Positions 18,680 to 27,920 of a DNA stretch of 64,000 nucleotides are shown piece by piece. Every line of letters begins with the position of its first letter. Positions within the stretch are counted from its first letter, which is position 1. The DNA is from Oleiphilaceae bacterium (GTDB lineage Bacteria > Pseudomonadota > Gammaproteobacteria > Pseudomonadales > Oleiphilaceae). Both the position numbers and the translations under genes were made by a program. The DNA is taken from assembly GCA_018334495.1 (NCBI GenBank), contig JAGXLV010000007.1:1-64000 (forward strand), written 5' to 3'. The notes below the pieces were generated by a model. The model ran no database searches. It saw only the letters and a program-made list of their open reading frames with translations, and was not told the DNA's origin.

Positions 18680-19004
18680 TGTACTGACCCAGCTGGCAGC
18701 GGTTCTGGAGACCCGCAAATCAGCCCAACCGGACAGCTCTTACGTTGCCAGTCTGCACGCCAAGGGGTTGAACAAGATCCTGGAAAAGGTGGGCGAGGAA
18801 TGCACGGAGACACTGATTGCCGCCAAAGACGCCCAGCGCAGCGGTAACAGCGACGAACTGGTCAATGAAACAGCGGACTTGTGGTTTCATTGCATGGTGA
18901 TGCTGTCCAACCTTGGTGTTGGCCCGGCGGAAGTGCTGGATGAACTGGCACGACGGTTTGATTTGTCCGGACTCGATGAAAAGGCTTCGCGACAGGACAC
19001 ATAA
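18672..19004 (+). CDS. hisE: Phosphoribosyl-ATP diphosphatase
   Basis: A 110-residue all-alpha pyrophosphohydrolase (MazG-like fold) that converts PR-ATP to PR-AMP, the second step of histidine synthesis. The metal-binding motif [15 protein letters not shown] and the distal ETADLWFH are clear. The ATG at 18672 lies inside the last codons of hisI, so the two enzymes are coupled. An upstream in-frame GTG at 18651 is rejected because it lies deeper in hisI and adds a non-family tail. Confidence 0.93.
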   Translation: MSDVLTQLAAVLETRKSAQPDSSYVASLHAKGLNKILEKVGEECTETLIAAKDAQRSGNSDELVNETADLWFHCMVMLSNLGVGPAEVLDELARRFDLSGLDEKASRQDT

Positions 19005-19086
19005 GCGTTGAACATGAGTATTTCCGATTTTGCGTCCAACTGGCGTACAATCAATCTTAATTAAACTGAATTATAAGGATTCCGTC

Positions 19087-19332
19087 ATGGGCATCAGTAT
19101 CTGGCAGCTGTTAATCGTACTGGGCATTGTCGTGCTGTTATTCGGAACCAAGAAGCTTCGCAACATGGGAACCGACCTGGGTGGCGCCATTCGCGGCTTC
19201 AAGAAATCCATGGGTGATGACGACGACACCAAGGATAAAACCACTGAAAGCCTTGAGAACAAATCCGAAGGCCAGGTCTACGAAGCCCGGGATGCTCAAA
19301 GCGAAAAGGCCAACGACAAGCAACACAGCTGA
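19087..19332 (+). CDS. tatA: Sec-independent protein translocase subunit TatA
   Basis: An 81-residue inner-membrane protein with one N-terminal transmembrane helix (about 2-20, [20 protein letters not shown]), the hinge and [14 protein letters not shown] amphipathic helix and an acidic tail. It forms the size-adjustable pore of the twin-arginine translocase, which exports folded proteins. First gene of tatABC. The ATG at 19087 follows AAGGA by 7 nt; a TACAAT box at 19046-19051 could be its -10. Confidence 0.94.
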   Translation: MGISIWQLLIVLGIVVLLFGTKKLRNMGTDLGGAIRGFKKSMGDDDDTKDKTTESLENKSEGQVYEARDAQSEKANDKQHS

Positions 19333-19343
19333 GCACCGCCTGA

Positions 19344-19787
19344 ATGTTCGATATTGGCTTTCTTGAGCTTGTGATATGCGGCGTAATCGCCCTGTTGATA
19401 CTTGGACCGGAACGATTGCCCGGAGCCGCCCGAACCGCTGGGCGCTGGCTCGGACGTGGCCGGCGCATGGTAACCCAGTTCAGCTCGGAGCTTGACCGCC
19501 AGCTCAAAGCCGAAGAGTTACGGGAAGAACTGCGCAAAGCCGGTGATGTGGGCCTTGAGGATGTGGAAAAGAATGTTCGCAGCGCCCTCGACGAGGCCAA
19601 GAAATATCAGGATATGGTCGTACCCAATGACCAGGTCAAGGCGAACAAATCTCCGAAATCCGGCCCTCAAGTGCCGCCCAGTGGCAGAAAAAACACTGAG
19701 GAAGCTGTCAGCGGTGCGCATCCTCCTTCAGAGCGCGTTAATGAAAGCGCTCCCGACCGGAAAGCGGGGCCGGAAGATCGTTCATGA
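19344..19787 (+). CDS. tatB: Sec-independent protein translocase subunit TatB
   Basis: A 147-residue TatB with the diagnostic start MFDIGFLELVICGVIALLILG and GPERLPGAARTAGRW, one transmembrane helix, a long amphipathic/coiled region (LKAEELREELRKAG) and a disordered polar tail. With TatC it forms the receptor for twin-arginine signal peptides. It lies 11 bp after tatA and overlaps tatC by 4 bp. Confidence 0.94.
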   Translation: MFDIGFLELVICGVIALLILGPERLPGAARTAGRWLGRGRRMVTQFSSELDRQLKAEELREELRKAGDVGLEDVEKNVRSALDEAKKYQDMVVPNDQVKANKSPKSGPQVPPSGRKNTEEAVSGAHPPSERVNESAPDRKAGPEDRS

Positions 19788-20575
19788 CCGCTACTGATCC
19801 CCACGAAAAAACTGGCGGTGAGGCTTCGACCCAACCCGAAATGCCGCTGGTGGCCCATCTCCTGGAACTGCGTAATCGCCTGCTGAAGATGGTGCTGGCG
19901 GTGGCAGTGTGCTTTGCCGCGATTTACCCTTTTGCCAACGAGCTCTACCTCTGGCTGTCCGAGCCGCTGCGGGCACTGTTACCCGAAGGCCAGATGATGA
20001 TCGCCACCGATATTGCCTCACCTTTCTTCGCGCCCCTGAAGCTGGCCCTGGTGGTGTCTGTTTTCGCTGCAATCCCGGTTATCCTGTACCAGGTCTGGAG
20101 CTTCATTGCGCCGGGGCTGTACAAACACGAGAAGCGGCTTGCCTTCCCCTTGCTGGCCACGTCAGTGGTGCTGTTTTACGTGGGCGCGGCCTTCGCCTAT
20201 TTTGTGGTCTTCCCTCTGGTGTTCGGGTTTTTTACCTCGATCGGGCCGGAAGGTGTGGTTGAGTTACCGGACATCAGCAGTTATCTGGACTTTATATTGA
20301 AGCTCTTCTTTGCCTTCGGCGTGGCCTTTGAAATTCCTATTGCCACCATCCTGCTGATCCTCTCCGGCGCCACCACCGCTTCGGCGCTCGCCGCCAAACG
20401 ACCTTACGTGATTGTCGGCTGCTTTTTCATTGGCATGCTGCTGACCCCGCCGGACATCATTTCACAGACCCTGTTGGCCGTGCCCATGTGGATTTTGTTC
20501 GAGCTTGGCATCCTGTTCGGGCGTCTGGCCCAGCGACGGGCGCCGGTTGAAGCAGACGCAGCCGCCAGCGAATGA
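19784..20575 (+). CDS. tatC: Sec-independent protein translocase subunit TatC
   Basis: A 263-residue inner-membrane protein with six predicted helices. The signature PLVAHLLELRNRLLKMVLAV precedes the first helix, and FSFIAPGLYKHEK-type residues occur at WSFIAPGLYKHEKR. It recognises twin-arginine signals. Its ATG overlaps the tatB stop (ATGA), and its own TGA overlaps the start of rsmE, so five or more genes may be co-transcribed. Confidence 0.95.
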   Translation: MTATDPHEKTGGEASTQPEMPLVAHLLELRNRLLKMVLAVAVCFAAIYPFANELYLWLSEPLRALLPEGQMMIATDIASPFFAPLKLALVVSVFAAIPVILYQVWSFIAPGLYKHEKRLAFPLLATSVVLFYVGAAFAYFVVFPLVFGFFTSIGPEGVVELPDISSYLDFILKLFFAFGVAFEIPIATILLILSGATTASALAAKRPYVIVGCFFIGMLLTPPDIISQTLLAVPMWILFELGILFGRLAQRRAPVEADAAASE

Positions 20576-21294
20576 ACCTTGTCCTTTTGTTTGAGGACGA
20601 CTTCATCGCGCCGGACCGGGTCCGGCTCACCGGTCGCCGTCGTGAACACCTGATAGCGGTGTTAAAAGTTGAGCCGGGCGACGGAGTGACGGTCGGCCTG
20701 GTAAACGGCGATGTCGGTGTGGGACGGCTTCTGAGCCAGGACCGGGATTGGGTGGAGCTCGCCGTGGCCCTGACCGCCGGGCCGCCAGAGCCACTGCCAC
20801 TCACCCTGGTGATGGCCATGCCCCGGCCCAAAATGTTCCGTCGGGTACTTCAGACAGTGGCATCGCTGGGCGTCAAGGACATATGGCTGATCAACGCCTA
20901 CAAAGTGGAAAAAAGCTTCTGGCAGACCCCCTGGCTGGCGGAAAACAGCCTGCGTGAAAATCTGGCTCTGGGCCTGGAACAGGCGCGGGACACTCAGATG
21001 CCGCGGGTTCATATCCGTAAACTGTTCAAACCCTTTGTTGAAGATGAACTGCCGGCGTTAATGCAGGCGCGACCCGGCCTGGTGGCCCATCCAGGCGCAC
21101 CCCGGCCGTTGCCCTCGAACCTGGATACCGCCGCAACCCTGTGCATCGGTCCGGAAGGGGGCTTTATTGATTACGAAATCGCGAAGTTGGTCGAGGCGGG
21201 CGCACAGGCAATGCATCTGGGACGGCGAATCCTGCGGGTCGAGGTAGCGGTTCCCGTGCTGATTGGGCGTCTGTTTGACCCTTGTCGATTTTAG
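20572..21294 (+). CDS. rsmE: 16S rRNA m3U1498 methyltransferase
   Basis: A 240-residue SPOUT-class methyltransferase that modifies U1498 of 16S rRNA. The N-terminal PUA-like part (DRVRLTGRRREHLIAVLKVEPGD) is followed by the knotted domain with LCIGPEGGFIDYEI and the C-terminal MHLGRRILRVEVA, both diagnostic. It overlaps tatC by 4 bp, an arrangement also common in Pseudomonas. Confidence 0.93.
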   Translation: MNLVLLFEDDFIAPDRVRLTGRRREHLIAVLKVEPGDGVTVGLVNGDVGVGRLLSQDRDWVELAVALTAGPPEPLPLTLVMAMPRPKMFRRVLQTVASLGVKDIWLINAYKVEKSFWQTPWLAENSLRENLALGLEQARDTQMPRVHIRKLFKPFVEDELPALMQARPGLVAHPGAPRPLPSNLDTAATLCIGPEGGFIDYEIAKLVEAGAQAMHLGRRILRVEVAVPVLIGRLFDPCRF

Positions 21295-21314
21295 CCCAGA
21301 GAGTTTGTCGGCGA

Positions 21315-22541
21315 TCACAGCCCCATGGCTTCGGCGGCGACACGCCGCTTCAGCGGACCGGCACCATCGAGCCAACGCATGCCCGTGTTGCGCAACCAGC
21401 GCAACGCCGGCTCGTCCTGACCAAACAACGCCTTGAAACCGTCCATGGCCGCCATCATGGCAAGATTCTCGCCCTTGCGGCGGCGCTGGTAGCGCGCCAG
21501 TAACAGACTGTCGTCGGGCGGCAGGCCTTTGCTGAAGGCTTGCGCCAGTTCATCCAGCAGCACCCGCACATCGCTGTAGCCCAGGTTAGCGCCCTGCCCG
21601 GCCAAAGGATGGATACTGTGAGCCGCATCGCCGATCAAGGCCAGGCCCGGGCGCACATAATCTTTGGCATGGCGCTGGCGCAAGGGCACGGCAAGCCGTC
21701 GCGACACGGCAACCACAGCGCCCAGCCGGTGCTCAATGGCCTGACCCAGCGCGCTTTTGAACTCACCATCGTCCAACGCCGCCAGCCGGCGCGCTTCCAG
21801 AGTGTCCTGAGACCAGACGATAGAACTGAAATGGTCGCGCCTGGCGTCGTTATCCGCCAGCAGGGGCAGTAACGCCAAAGGCCCGGTAGGGGAAAAACGC
21901 TGCCAGGCGGTGGCTTGATGGGGTTGCGCAGTTTCGACTGTGCAAACGATCGCCTGTTGCTGGTAATCCCATTCCCGGGTGGGCAAACCCACCCATTGAC
22001 GCAGGCGGGAATTGGCGCCATCCGCGGCCACCGTCAGGCTGGCGCGAATACGGCGACCGTCGTCCAGCGTAATCCCCCGGCTGTTGCCCTCTTCCCACCA
22101 GGCGGTTACCCGAACGCCATCGAGCACCCGGACGTTGCTGGCCAGGGCCGCCTGGAAAAGCGTGCGCACCACCAGCCGGTTTTCCACAATCGTGCCCAGC
22201 GCCGGCACCTGCATTTCACCTGCATCAAACTCAATGCTGCCGGTGCCGTCACCATCCCAGACACACATGCGCAAATAATCGCAGTAACGCTGTGGTGCCT
22301 CCCGCAACGGCCAACATTCCAGATCAGCGAGCAAACGCTGGCTGGCAATGGACAGCGCGCTCACCCTGGGCTCGAATTCGTCAACGCTGGTCGCAGGCTC
22401 AGGTGTCGCAGTCAGGCTATTGCCGTCAGCGGCCTCAACCAGAATGACCTGCCAACCCTGCTTAGCCAGACCCAAAGCCAGAGCAGTCCCGGTCAAGCCG
22501 CCGCCGACCACCAGGATATCGCAATCCAGCGCAGCGCTCAT
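21315..22541 (-). CDS. ubiI: UbiH/UbiI/VisC-family FAD-dependent ubiquinone hydroxylase
   Basis: A 408-residue flavoprotein monooxygenase. The N-terminal FAD motif is DILVVGGGLTGTALALGLAKQG (GxGxxG variant), the middle motif is VAADGANSRLRQW, and the C-terminal motif GDAAHSIHPLAGQGANLG is typical of ubiquinone ring hydroxylases. The second gene after ubiH in a pepP-ubiH-ubiI operon, which identifies it as the VisC/UbiI member. It hydroxylates the quinone ring, most likely at C5. It overlaps ubiH by 4 bp (ATGA). Confidence 0.85.
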   Translation of the reverse strand: MSAALDCDILVVGGGLTGTALALGLAKQGWQVILVEAADGNSLTATPEPATSVDEFEPRVSALSIASQRLLADLECWPLREAPQRYCDYLRMCVWDGDGTGSIEFDAGEMQVPALGTIVENRLVVRTLFQAALASNVRVLDGVRVTAWWEEGNSRGITLDDGRRIRASLTVAADGANSRLRQWVGLPTREWDYQQQAIVCTVETAQPHQATAWQRFSPTGPLALLPLLADNDARRDHFSSIVWSQDTLEARRLAALDDGEFKSALGQAIEHRLGAVVAVSRRLAVPLRQRHAKDYVRPGLALIGDAAHSIHPLAGQGANLGYSDVRVLLDELAQAFSKGLPPDDSLLLARYQRRRKGENLAMMAAMDGFKALFGQDEPALRWLRNTGMRWLDGAGPLKRRVAAEAMGL

Positions 22542-23836
22542 GAGCCATGCTCCGGTGGCCCGCCCGGTGTCAGCATGGCCGCCTTTCTGCCACCCAGGCC
22601 CATCGCTTGACGGGCGAACATGCGCTTGGCGGCGGGCAGCATATCCAGCCCCATCAGGCCCATATCGCGACCGGCCGCCATGACGGGCGCGTTACTGCCG
22701 AAAATCCGGATCAACGAGTCAGAAAATCGTGCTGTCCGCTGCCAATCCGCCCGATGCACCGCCTGGTAGGCCTGAAGCACACCCATATCACCCAACGTTT
22801 GTTGATTCATGTCCGCCAGGCGGAACTGCTCCACCAGCGCCATCAGGCCTCTGAGGGCCAGATTGAAGCCCTGGCCGGCCACCGGGTGCAGCGTGTGAGC
22901 GGCGTTACCCACCAATACGACCCCTGGCCTCACAGCCTCTGTCACAGTATCCAGAACCAGCGGGTAATGGTGGCATGCCCCGACACGGGTGAAGCGGCCC
23001 AGGCGCCAGCCAAAACGGTGCTGAAGACGAGCGCAGCGTTGCTCATCGTTGCAGGCCAACAGCTCGTCCAGCTGGGCTTTGGCCAGAGTCCAGACCAGAG
23101 AGGCGGTATTGGCCGCCCGCCCTGGGCCGCCGGAGGGCAGCAACGCCATGGGGCCGGCGTCAGTGAAACGCTCGTAGGCGACAAATTCGTGAGGGTTGGC
23201 AGTGGACACATTGGCAATCAGGGCGTGCTGGTCATAGTCGCTGTGAGCCACCGTGAAGCCCAGACGCTCACGCAGGCCGGAGCGGCCGCCATCGGCCACC
23301 ACCAGGCATTGTGCGGTCATGGTCCGTGAGGCGTCGCCTTCACGCAGGGACACGGCAACGCCCGAGACCTGCGGCGCGACATCGGTGACTTGCGCCGGCG
23401 CCTGCCAGCTCAGACCGGGCTGGTTACGCAGGGCCGCCATCAGTGACAGCCCGAGCCAGCGGTTATCCACCACATAACCCAGGGCCTCCTGACCATGATC
23501 GCCGGCGGCCAGACGCGTGGCACCGAAACGGCCCCGGTCCGAGACGTGAATGTGCCGGATCGGCGTGGCATGCTCCGCCAGCCGCGGCCAGAGGCCGAGA
23601 TCCTGATAAATCAGTCTCGAGCCCCAGGCAAGGGCGGTGGACCGGGCGTCGTAGCTGGGTTGATAGTGCTCCGGTGGGGCTTCGGCGGACAGGGGATAAG
23701 CCTCAGCCACCGTCACTCGCAAGTGCGGCAGCGCCCGACCCAGGGCAAGCGCCAGGGTCGCCCCGGCAAGACCGCCGCCGGCGATCAGCACATCGGTGTC
23801 GAAGGCCTTTTTATGCTCGCCGCTTGCAGCCGTCAT
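22538..23836 (-). CDS. ubiH: 2-polyprenyl-6-methoxyphenol 4-hydroxylase
   Basis: A 432-residue FAD monooxygenase of ubiquinone synthesis. FAD-binding motif DVLIAGGGLAGATLALALG at the N-terminus, then VVADGGRSGLRERLG and GNAAHTLHPVAGQGFNLALRG. It follows pepP by 2 bp and is coupled to the next hydroxylase. Assignment as UbiH rather than UbiI rests on order (pepP-ubiH-visC is the usual gammaproteobacterial order) and on the HPVAGQGFNL motif; the two paralogues are similar. Confidence 0.86.
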   Translation of the reverse strand: MTAASGEHKKAFDTDVLIAGGGLAGATLALALGRALPHLRVTVAEAYPLSAEAPPEHYQPSYDARSTALAWGSRLIYQDLGLWPRLAEHATPIRHIHVSDRGRFGATRLAAGDHGQEALGYVVDNRWLGLSLMAALRNQPGLSWQAPAQVTDVAPQVSGVAVSLREGDASRTMTAQCLVVADGGRSGLRERLGFTVAHSDYDQHALIANVSTANPHEFVAYERFTDAGPMALLPSGGPGRAANTASLVWTLAKAQLDELLACNDEQRCARLQHRFGWRLGRFTRVGACHHYPLVLDTVTEAVRPGVVLVGNAAHTLHPVAGQGFNLALRGLMALVEQFRLADMNQQTLGDMGVLQAYQAVHRADWQRTARFSDSLIRIFGSNAPVMAAGRDMGLMGLDMLPAAKRMFARQAMGLGGRKAAMLTPGGPPEHGS

Positions 23837-23838
23837 AG

Positions 23839-25158
23839 TCAGCCCGCCATCAGGGTTTCAATGTCATCTGCGGTCTTGGGCACACCCGAGCTGAGTACCC
23901 GGCAGCCGTCGCGGGTGACCACCACATCGTCTTCGATGCGAATGCCGATGCCCCGCCATTGCTCGTCCACATCCATATTGCCGGGCGCGACATAAAGGCC
24001 GGGCTCAACCGTCAGCGCCATGCCGGGTTCCATGACACGCCAGGCATCGCCCACTTTGTAATCGCCGACGTCGTGCACGTCCATGCCCAGCCAGTGCCCC
24101 GTCCGATGCATGAAGAACGGTCGGTAAGCCTGATGCTCCATGGCCTCGTCAAAGCTCATCCTGACCAGGCCCAGGTCGATCAGGCCCTGGGTCAGTACTG
24201 CCAGAGCCGCCTCGTGGGGCTGGTTCCAGTGATTGCCGGGCCTGACCGCGTCGATAGCGGCGTACTGGGCCTTCAATACCACCTCATAAAGCGCGCGCTG
24301 GGGCTCGGAAAATTTGCCGCTGACCGGAAAAGTGCGGGTAATGTCCGATGCGTAGCATTCCAGTTCGCAGCCGGCATCAATCAAAACCAGGTCGCCTTCC
24401 TTCAGGGCCGCGCTGTTTTCGATGTAATGCAGGGTGCAGGCGTTGGCGCCGCTGCCGACAATGGAGGGGTAAGCGGTGGAACGGGCGCCGTGGGACATGA
24501 AGGTGTGAATCAGTTCAGCCTCCAGCTGGTATTCGTAGCCGCCTTTGAGGGCTCGTTTCATGGCACGGCAATGGGCCTCGGCGCTGATGTCTCCGGCCTT
24601 GGCCATGACCTTGATTTCATTGGCGCTTTTGTACAGGCGTAAATCGTGAAGCAGGTGCTCCAGAGCGACGAATTCGCCCGGTGGATGGGCGCCGGAACGA
24701 ACTTTCGAGCGAATCATCTGAACCCAGCCCATGACCCGGGCATCAAAGCCCGGGTCTTTGCCCAGCGGATAATAGACCCGGCTGCGGCCTTCGATCATTC
24801 CGGGCAGAATGTCGTCGATATCCGTGATGGGGAAGGCATCGTCCAGGCCAAAGCGCTCGATAGCGCCGTCCTGGCCGGCCAGAAAGCCGTCCCAGAGTTC
24901 TTTCTCGGGATTGCGTTCCTTGCAAAACAAAACCGCTTCACCGTGCTCGCGGCCGGGGATCAGCACCAGCACCGCGTCGGGCTCGCCAAAACCGGTCAGG
25001 TAATGAAAATCGCTGTCCTGTCGGAACGGGTGCAGGACGTCGCGGTTACGGACCCGCTCCGGGGCCGAGGCAAGGATAGCAATGCTCTCAGGCGCCATCT
25101 GATCCATCAGTCTGCGACGGCGCTCGGCGAATTCCTTAACGGGGATAGTCTGGCTCAT
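23839..25158 (-). CDS. pepP: Xaa-Pro aminopeptidase
   Basis: A 439-residue metallopeptidase of the M24B family that removes N-terminal residues next to proline. The N-terminal domain includes EFAERRRRLMDQM; the pita-bread catalytic domain holds ligands in LVLIDAGCELECYASDITRTFP (two Asp), HRTGHWLGMDVHDVG (His) and VEPGLYV and IRIEDDVVV (two Glu). AGGAG precedes the ATG by about 6 nt. It is the first gene of the pepP-ubiH-ubiI operon, probably with the UPF0149 gene 84 bp upstream. Confidence 0.94.
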   Translation of the reverse strand: MSQTIPVKEFAERRRRLMDQMAPESIAILASAPERVRNRDVLHPFRQDSDFHYLTGFGEPDAVLVLIPGREHGEAVLFCKERNPEKELWDGFLAGQDGAIERFGLDDAFPITDIDDILPGMIEGRSRVYYPLGKDPGFDARVMGWVQMIRSKVRSGAHPPGEFVALEHLLHDLRLYKSANEIKVMAKAGDISAEAHCRAMKRALKGGYEYQLEAELIHTFMSHGARSTAYPSIVGSGANACTLHYIENSAALKEGDLVLIDAGCELECYASDITRTFPVSGKFSEPQRALYEVVLKAQYAAIDAVRPGNHWNQPHEAALAVLTQGLIDLGLVRMSFDEAMEHQAYRPFFMHRTGHWLGMDVHDVGDYKVGDAWRVMEPGMALTVEPGLYVAPGNMDVDEQWRGIGIRIEDDVVVTRDGCRVLSSGVPKTADDIETLMAG

Positions 25159-25242
25159 GGTGACTCCTAATCAATGCTCTCATCAATTCGCGCCCTGGGT
25201 GAGCGGCGCCTGCAAGGCGCGCCCCATCCCAGCCACAGGGGT

Positions 25243-25842
25243 TCAGTGCAATGTGCTGTTTTTGGAGGCGCTGGCGGCCGTTTCGGGCGGATTGAACTCG
25301 GTAAAGACCGCCAGAGCGCCGAGGCGCACGTATTCGATCACCTCATTGAGCTGATACTCACCTTCTTCGCTGTCCTCTTCGCTCTCGCTGACCTGGCTGA
25401 TGGCGACCATATCCTCGATCAGTTCGCGGATCTCATCCGGCGCTTCGCCCAACGCCTCCGCACCCACGGCCATGCCTTCCAGAAAGCCACGCACCCAGGC
25501 CGAGAGCGCTTGCACCCGCTGATCCAGACTGTAGTCATCGTCCGGCAGCAGGGGCGTGAACGTCATGTCGGAAGCCTTCATCTGGGCCAGGGCCTGGTCG
25601 TAAGCTGCCGACATAAAGCCGGCCAGGGCCTCGGATTCATCAACCGCTGTCGTCGGCACACCCATGTTGTCACAGACCACCTGGAACCATTCGTCCAGAT
25701 TCATACGGGCGCCGGCGGCAAGCCGACCACACAGGCTGCCGTGAAGTTCCGAGGGGTGGCTGAAGGCCTTGTGGATGGCATAAATATTGGCCCATTGCTC
25801 AAAATCGGAGGCAGGGGCTTTTTCAGGCTCGGTGGAAGTCAT
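25243..25842 (-). CDS. UPF0149 (YgfB/YecA) family protein
   Basis: A 199-residue acidic all-helical protein of the UPF0149 family, with the characteristic LHGSLCGRLAAGARMN and LPDDDYSLDQRVQALSAWVRGFLEGM. In gammaproteobacteria it sits beside pepP, ubiH and zapA, as it does here with the zinc cluster inserted on the zapA side. In Pseudomonas a YgfB homologue influences antibiotic resistance through gene regulation, but the direct mechanism is not visible in the sequence. The C-terminal zinc-binding extension of YecA is absent. Confidence 0.87.
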   Translation of the reverse strand: MTSTEPEKAPASDFEQWANIYAIHKAFSHPSELHGSLCGRLAAGARMNLDEWFQVVCDNMGVPTTAVDESEALAGFMSAAYDQALAQMKASDMTFTPLLPDDDYSLDQRVQALSAWVRGFLEGMAVGAEALGEAPDEIRELIEDMVAISQVSESEEDSEEGEYQLNEVIEYVRLGALAVFTEFNPPETAASASKNSTLH

Positions 25843-25952
25843 TGGGCTGCAATTATCCTGTCGGATGCGGTTAAATTTGGCATTGCATCATTCTAACATT
25901 GGCGCCGCTCAAACACATCGAACGCACGTCCTGGCAGGCACTTTTCGGACGC

Positions 25953-25995
25953 TTGACCTGACAGAAATTCCGTGTAGATTGCGTTATAACATAAC
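25953..25995 (+). promoter_or_regulatory. Promoter with Zur box in front of the zinc cluster
   Basis: A sigma70-type promoter is visible as TTGACC (25953-25958), 16-nt spacer, TAGATT (25975-25980). Immediately downstream, 25983-25995 reads GTTATAACATAAC, an inverted repeat (GTTAT / ATAAC) that matches the known gammaproteobacterial Zur operator. Bound Zur would cover the transcription start, giving repression when zinc is plentiful. This regulates the DUF2796 gene at 26023. Confidence 0.78.
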
Positions 25996-26022
25996 ACTTA
26001 AGCCAGCAGCCGGAGCATTATC

Positions 26023-26637
26023 ATGATCGCCAAGACCTTCTTTAATTGCGGCCGGGAATTGACCGGAGCGCGACGCATGGCGCTGGCCGTCACTCTGGCT
26101 TCAAGCTTCGGTATCCAGGCGGCCGACAATCTGGCGGCCCATGCCCACGGCGAGGCCCAGCTTCAGGTTGCAGTGTCGGGGCAAACCCTGGACCTGATTA
26201 TGGAATCGCCTGCCGCTAACCTGATCGGATTCGAACACCGCCCCAGAACAAAGGCCCAGCAGGAGGCCCTGGACACAGCCCGGGACTGGCTCACCAACAC
26301 GGCCCTGATTGACACCGAAGATAAAGCCTCCTGTCGCGTCCTTGACGCAAGTGTCATGCACTCGCTCATGGCATCCGAAGACCGCCATTCGAACGACAAC
26401 CACGGTCATGAGGGACACAGCGAACACAAGGAGGACAAGCCCGGGACCAGTCACAGCGAATTTGTGGTTTCACAGAGCCTGGAATGCCAGGATCTGACCC
26501 CCGGCCGGACTCTCACCACACCCTTACTCGGGCGCTTCCCCGGCATTGAGCGCCTGCAACTGCAATGGGTCAGCGCCAAGGGCCAGGGCAGCGCGGACCT
26601 CAAAGCCGATGATAATCGCTTTCAGTTGCGCCAGTGA
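26023..26637 (+). CDS. DUF2796 periplasmic zinc-binding protein (ZrgA-like)
   Basis: A 204-residue exported protein with a signal peptide (about 1-34, ending FGIQAADN), an AHAHGEAQLQVAV motif right after it and a histidine-rich loop HSNDNHGHEGHSEHKED at about residues 124-140. Such features define the DUF2796/ZrgA family linked to zinc uptake. The Zur box directly upstream supports this. It is probably the first unit of a cluster equivalent to PA4063-PA4066 of Pseudomonas aeruginosa, with a DUF3299 protein and an ABC pair. Confidence 0.82.
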   Translation: MIAKTFFNCGRELTGARRMALAVTLASSFGIQAADNLAAHAHGEAQLQVAVSGQTLDLIMESPAANLIGFEHRPRTKAQQEALDTARDWLTNTALIDTEDKASCRVLDASVMHSLMASEDRHSNDNHGHEGHSEHKEDKPGTSHSEFVVSQSLECQDLTPGRTLTTPLLGRFPGIERLQLQWVSAKGQGSADLKADDNRFQLRQ

Positions 26638-26646
26638 GAGCCCGAA

Positions 26647-27162
26647 TCATTCTCCTTCATAAAGCTGCACATTCTGCGCCTTTATGGCATAGGAGGCGGT
26701 ACCGATATCATGCTCGGTCCGGCTGATGGTCAGATCCCCCTCAATCCAGTAAGGGTCGTACAGCACGTCCAGCTCAATGCCTTCCGGGTAGGTGACGTGA
26801 ATAATCTGGTTGGGCGGCGGTGGCGGCACGTGAATACAGGCGCCAAAATAAGGCACCAGAAAGAACTCAACGATGCGCTGGTTTCCCACCGTTTTAAGAG
26901 GCACGATGAAACCCGGGATTCGGGCGGCGGTGTTATCCATCTCAGGAACCACCCGGCCTGTCATGATCTCATCCGGCAAAGACATGGGCCCGTCGCCTTC
27001 GTGCTCGACTTCCGGCAGACTTTCCAGAAGCGCGAGATCGCTGGCAGGCATCAGCTCAATCCAGTCCAGTGTCCGCAGGTCTTTGCCCGCCGCAACCGGC
27101 AGCACTGACGCGGCCAGTACCACGACGACAAAAGGGACCACAAATCGGGTGAGTAATTGCAT
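26647..27162 (-). CDS. DUF3299 domain exported protein of the zinc cluster
   Basis: A 171-residue protein with an N-terminal signal peptide (about 1-25, ending LPVAAGKD) and a DUF3299 core: MDNTAARIPGFIVPLK, FFLVPYFGACIHVPPPPPNQ. The conserved single Cys and the FGACIHVPPP motif are visible. Its function is unknown; the family travels with zinc-regulated ABC transporters. Here it is turned around, convergent with the DUF2796 gene (9-bp gap) and divergent from the ABC ATPase gene (32 bp between starts). Confidence 0.8.
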   Translation of the reverse strand: MQLLTRFVVPFVVVVLAASVLPVAAGKDLRTLDWIELMPASDLALLESLPEVEHEGDGPMSLPDEIMTGRVVPEMDNTAARIPGFIVPLKTVGNQRIVEFFLVPYFGACIHVPPPPPNQIIHVTYPEGIELDVLYDPYWIEGDLTISRTEHDIGTASYAIKAQNVQLYEGE

Positions 27163-27194
27163 GCAAATTTCCGTCCTTTCAATGTCTTGAGTTT

Positions 27195-27920
27195 ATGATA
27201 CAGGAGACGAGCCGCACTAACATGACGCCTGTGACAGATTCAGCTACAGCCCCCGCTGCTATCGAGAGTCAGAAACTGAGCTTCTGCTGGCCCGGGGAGC
27301 AGAGCCCCATTCGCTATCCCGATGTGTTTCTTGAACCCGGCAAGCACCTGTTCCTGCAGGGCCCAAGTGGCAGTGGCAAGAGCACATTGCTGTCCTTGCT
27401 TTGCGGCCTGGCAACACCCACCGGCGGCCAGCTTCGGATAATGGGCGTTAATCTTGCCGCACTGTCCGGTGCCGGCCGGGACCGGTTTCGTGCCGACCAA
27501 CTGGGTGTCATTTTCCAGCAGTTCAACCTGGTGCCCTACCTTGACGTAACCAGCAATGTGACTCTCCCTTGTCGGCTCTCGGACCGGCGGCGAACCAGAG
27601 TCAGGACCTCCCCGGCAGAGGAGGCCCATGCCCTCCTGCAGGATCTCGGCATCGGTCCTGAGTACTGGCACCGGCCGGTAACCAGCCTGAGCGTGGGCCA
27701 GCAACAACGGGTTGCTGCGGCAAGAGCATTGATAGGCGCCCCGTCCGTCATTCTCGCGGACGAGCCGACCTCGGCGCTGGACACGGACAACCGCGACCGG
27801 TTCCTGGCCCTGTTGCTGACCCAGGCCCGGCTGCGCGGCACCTCAGTGGTGCTGGTCAGTCACGATCGCGCCCTGGCGAGCCGTTTTGACCAGACCATCC
27901 AGTTGCAGGCGACGCCATGA
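27195..27920 (+). CDS. ABC transporter ATP-binding protein, LolD/MacB type, zinc cluster
   Basis: A 241-residue ATPase with Walker A GPSGSGKST, Q-loop VIFQQFNLVPYL, signature LSVGQQQRVAAARAL, Walker B VILADEPTSALD and switch H in LVSHDR, which place it with the LolD/MacB ATPases that power FtsX-type permeases. The start is uncertain: ATG 27195 is given, but ATG 27222 is possible, with AGGAG 15 nt upstream of it. It overlaps the permease gene by 4 bp. The transport role in zinc shortage is not established. Confidence 0.83.
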   Translation: MIQETSRTNMTPVTDSATAPAAIESQKLSFCWPGEQSPIRYPDVFLEPGKHLFLQGPSGSGKSTLLSLLCGLATPTGGQLRIMGVNLAALSGAGRDRFRADQLGVIFQQFNLVPYLDVTSNVTLPCRLSDRRRTRVRTSPAEEAHALLQDLGIGPEYWHRPVTSLSVGQQQRVAAARALIGAPSVILADEPTSALDTDNRDRFLALLLTQARLRGTSVVLVSHDRALASRFDQTIQLQATP